64,000 bases of DNA from Bacteroidota bacterium (GTDB taxonomy: Bacteria > Bacteroidota > Ignavibacteria > Ignavibacteriales > Melioribacteraceae). The translations under genes were made by a program, and so were the position numbers. Where the stretch lies: assembly GCA_018818165.1 (NCBI GenBank), contig JAHISP010000070.1:1-64000 (forward strand). The letters are read 5' to 3'. Each line of letters starts with the position of its first letter. Position 1 is the first letter of the stretch. Below, piece after piece: positions 62,017 to 64,000 of the stretch. The notes under the pieces are model-generated. The model ran no database searches and was not told where the DNA came from. It saw nothing but the letters and a program-made list of their open reading frames with translations.

Positions 62017-63462
62017 ATGATGAGAAAAAATATTTTATTTACAGCAATTCTATTGTTTTTATTAGCTAGTGTTGGAATATCTCAAACTGGCAAACCACAA
62101 TATATAATAAGAACAGAGCAAAATGGAGTTGATTTTGGTTCATTCACAATTGAATTATTTCCTCTTATTGCTCCTTTGCATTCAGCATATTTTGACAGCT
62201 TAGTTGCAATTAGTTTTTTTGATTCAACTGCATTTCATAGAGTTGTCCCCGATTTTGTAATACAAGGTGGTGACCCAAATTCAAAATATTTACCAAGAGA
62301 AACATGGGGCGAAGGTGATCCTTCGCAAGCTACTATTCTTGCGGAGTTTTCCGGAGTTTCGCATTTACGGGGAATTATTGGGGCAGCTCGTGATACCGAT
62401 ATAAATAGTGCAAGCTCACAATTTTATGTGAATGTTGCGGATAATGAATCATTAGATGGTGCTTACACTGCATTCGGAAGAGTCATTTCTGGAATGGAGA
62501 TAATTGATTTAATTGTAAATGTACCAAGAGATGCAAATGATAATCCAATTGATAAGATTGAAATGTTTGTAACAAAGGGTGGATTTACTAATTCGGTTCC
62601 AACAATACCCGAATTAATTTCACCAAATGATTTGGGAATAGGCATAATTGTGGGTGATTCATTAAAATGGATATCGGATGAAGATGTTGTTGAGTACTCA
62701 GTTCAACTTTCAAAGGATGAAAATTTTGATTCTCTTTATATAGATGCCAAAGTAGGTAAAAGTTTTTATAGAATTATTAATTTAGAACTGGGAAATATTA
62801 AATACTATTGGAGAGTTAGTGCTAATAATGGTGGAAATAAAAGTGACTATTCTGTGGTACACTCATTTAACTCATCAATTAAAGCTCCAGTACTTGTGTC
62901 GCCTGCAGTAAACGAAGATAGTGTTTCGATTACACCAAAGTTAGAATGGTTGCCAGTAAATGGTGCTACAAAATATAAAGTGCAAGTTTCAAAAGCTCCT
63001 CTTTTTACATCTCAAAATATTGTTGTAGATGTTGATACGGTTACTGTTAATTATTTTGTAACTCCAACATTACAAGAAAAGAAAAGTCATTACTGGAAAG
63101 TCTTTAGTTTAACTGATGAGTATGTTGGTCCAAGCTCAGACTTTAGAAGATTTGTAACAGGCAGTTTAACAGCAATAAAATCGATTGGAAAATTACCAAT
63201 AAATTTTAGCTTGTCACAAAATTATCCAAATCCATTTAATCCAAGTACTACAATAGAATTTTCAGTTCCACAAAAGTCTAAAGTTTCCTTAGAAATATTT
63301 AATATCAAAGGAGAACTAATTGGGCAATTGATTAATAGCGAATTGGCAGCTGGAAAATATCAGTATAATTTTAACGCAAATGAATTAAGCAGTGGATTAT
63401 ATTTATATAAAATTGTTGCTGGCGAGTTTACTTCAACTAAAAAAATGTTATTATTAAAATAA
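62017..63462 (+). CDS. Exported cyclophilin-type peptidyl-prolyl isomerase with T9SS sorting domain
   Basis: 481 aa with signal peptide (ILLFLLASVGISQ). Residues ~45-195 form a cyclophilin domain: AFHRVVPDFVIQGGDP, RGIIGAARDTDINSASSQFYVN (equivalent of the FSSGM...SQFFI text) and AFGRVISGMEIID. Residues ~200-395 hold two fibronectin-III-like beta-sandwich units (VEYSVQLSKDENF, TKYKVQVSKAPLF). The last ~75 residues are a type A T9SS domain (LSQNYPNPFNPSTTIEFSV). Some active-site residues look changed (no HxxF Trp). A surface-exposed PPIase is unusual. Confidence 0.9.
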   Translation: MMRKNILFTAILLFLLASVGISQTGKPQYIIRTEQNGVDFGSFTIELFPLIAPLHSAYFDSLVAISFFDSTAFHRVVPDFVIQGGDPNSKYLPRETWGEGDPSQATILAEFSGVSHLRGIIGAARDTDINSASSQFYVNVADNESLDGAYTAFGRVISGMEIIDLIVNVPRDANDNPIDKIEMFVTKGGFTNSVPTIPELISPNDLGIGIIVGDSLKWISDEDVVEYSVQLSKDENFDSLYIDAKVGKSFYRIINLELGNIKYYWRVSANNGGNKSDYSVVHSFNSSIKAPVLVSPAVNEDSVSITPKLEWLPVNGATKYKVQVSKAPLFTSQNIVVDVDTVTVNYFVTPTLQEKKSHYWKVFSLTDEYVGPSSDFRRFVTGSLTAIKSIGKLPINFSLSQNYPNPFNPSTTIEFSVPQKSKVSLEIFNIKGELIGQLINSELAAGKYQYNFNANELSSGLYLYKIVAGEFTSTKKMLLLK

Positions 63463-63469
63463 AAATAAA

Positions 63470-63494
63470 TTGAGGGAAGTTTAACTTCCCTCAA
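63470..63494. terminator. Hairpin between PPIase gene and hemL
   Basis: 11-bp stem ttgagggaagt (63470-63480) with acttccctcaa (63484-63494) around tta. Followed on the minus strand by AATTTATTTTTATTTT; it ends hemL and, less clearly, the PPIase gene. Confidence 0.83.
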
Positions 63495-63498
63495 CATT

Positions 63499-64000
63499 TT
63501 ACAACAATTCTTTCAAAGATAAATAATTTGCTTCAATAGTTTTGTCTAAATCTTCTTTTGAGTGGGCTGTGGAAATAAACATTGCTTCAAATTGTGAAGG
63601 AGCTAAATAAACTCCGTTTTCCAACATTTTATGAAAATATTTCCCATATAGCGGTGCATCGGATGTTAACGCTGATGCAAAATTATCAACCTTTTTATCC
63701 GTAAAGAAAAGACAGCTCATTGAGCCAACTCTGTTCATAGCAAAGGATTTATTAAATTTCTTCATATTCTCTTTTATGCCGTCTTCTAAATACTGGCTTT
63801 TTTCTTCAAGAATATTATAAAGATTTTTATTTTCTTTGATATGTGTAAGAGCAGCTATTCCCGCGCTCATTGCAAGTGGATTTCCGCTTAATGTTCCAGC
63901 TTGATAGACTGGACCAACAGGAGCAAGTGTATCCATAATATCTTTTCTCCCACCAAAAGCACCAACTGGAAGTCCGCCACCAATAATTTTTCCAAATGTC
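63499..64000 (-). CDS. hemL: Glutamate-1-semialdehyde 2,1-aminomutase, C-terminal part (cut by window edge)
   Basis: PLP enzyme of the C5 tetrapyrrole pathway. The reading continues to the window edge: [18 protein letters not shown] with the PLP lysine (about 63989), followed by [18 protein letters not shown] and, at the end, [15 protein letters not shown]. The first ~260 residues are outside. A Met at 63936 is internal, not the start. Confidence 0.95.
   Translation of the reverse strand, partial: TFGKIIGGGLPVGAFGGRKDIMDTLAPVGPVYQAGTLSGNPLAMSAGIAALTHIKENKNLYNILEEKSQYLEDGIKENMKKFNKSFAMNRVGSMSCLFFTDKKVDNFASALTSDAPLYGKYFHKMLENGVYLAPSQFEAMFISTAHSKEDLDKTIEANYLSLKELL

Overview
The window looks like a chromosomal segment of an AT-rich bacterium of the Ignavibacteria / Chlorobiota-Bacteroidota neighbourhood. 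The evidence is C-terminal type IX secretion (T9SS) sorting domains with the NYPNPFNPST motif on two exported proteins (31590-32240, 62017-63462), a SusA-like alpha-amylase, a carboxypeptidase-regulatory-domain TonB receptor, a membrane-bound LytTR regulator, menaquinone genes and AT-rich intergenic DNA. Taxonomy is inferred from gene content only. No rRNA, tRNA or CRISPR array was recognised.

Layout. 1-11.7 kb (mostly minus strand): a Fic protein, then the activated methyl cycle (metK, ahcY) behind a sugar-nucleotidyltransferase and an orphan TRAP binding protein, a class C serine hydrolase, an AMMECR1-MEMO pair, a DUF4905-like protein, tryptophanase and an XRE-membrane regulator. 11.9-15.9 kb: a translationally coupled menA-menC-menE operon facing a hotdog thioesterase that is a good menI candidate. 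16-25.5 kb: a MORN/YwqK protein, aroE with a TPR protein, 1.1 kb of apparently empty DNA, and a four-gene ABC efflux operon. 25.7-36.5 kb: an exported amylase, ispH-PepSY-sufE, an alkaline phosphatase, a CXXCH protein with a T9SS tail, an AlkD-like protein, the nitrogen operon glnK-amt-TorF porin and a helical lipoprotein. 36.7-46 kb: a TonB receptor, LytTR regulator, and a tripartite exporter (HlyD, MacB-type permease, TolC) with no ATPase. 46-50 kb: an IS1380-type transposase remnant, two tandem pilin-like genes with an unusual Gly-Gln-rich N-terminus, and aspS. 50.4-53 kb: mlaE-mlaF-mlaD lipid transport.

53.2-54.3 kb is a gene graveyard: broken copies of Mrp antiporter subunits E and F run into the decayed end of a dihydroorotate-dehydrogenase-like gene. 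Immediately beyond a strong terminator begins the most interesting region, 54.4-61.1 kb: a Fur-family regulator with a near-consensus Fur box in front of it, a Gly/Arg/Met-rich DUF5320 protein, a 10-TM heavy-metal-exporter-like protein, an old-yellow-enzyme/FAD/Fe-S oxidoreductase, a CGGC protein, an MBL-fold hydrolase, TrmO and a COG0731-type radical SAM enzyme, all on the plus strand. I propose this as a candidate uncharacterised metal or metalloid response module. The window ends with a DUF2147 protein, a T9SS-tagged cyclophilin and the C-terminal part of hemL, cut by the right edge.

Three dispersed copies of one MITE-like repeat (end motif TTAAGTTGACAGCATTG or its complement, with an inner GTCATTCYC ... 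GGATTCCGTG core) lie at 17271-17457, about 20962-21110 and 61772-61907, all between genes.
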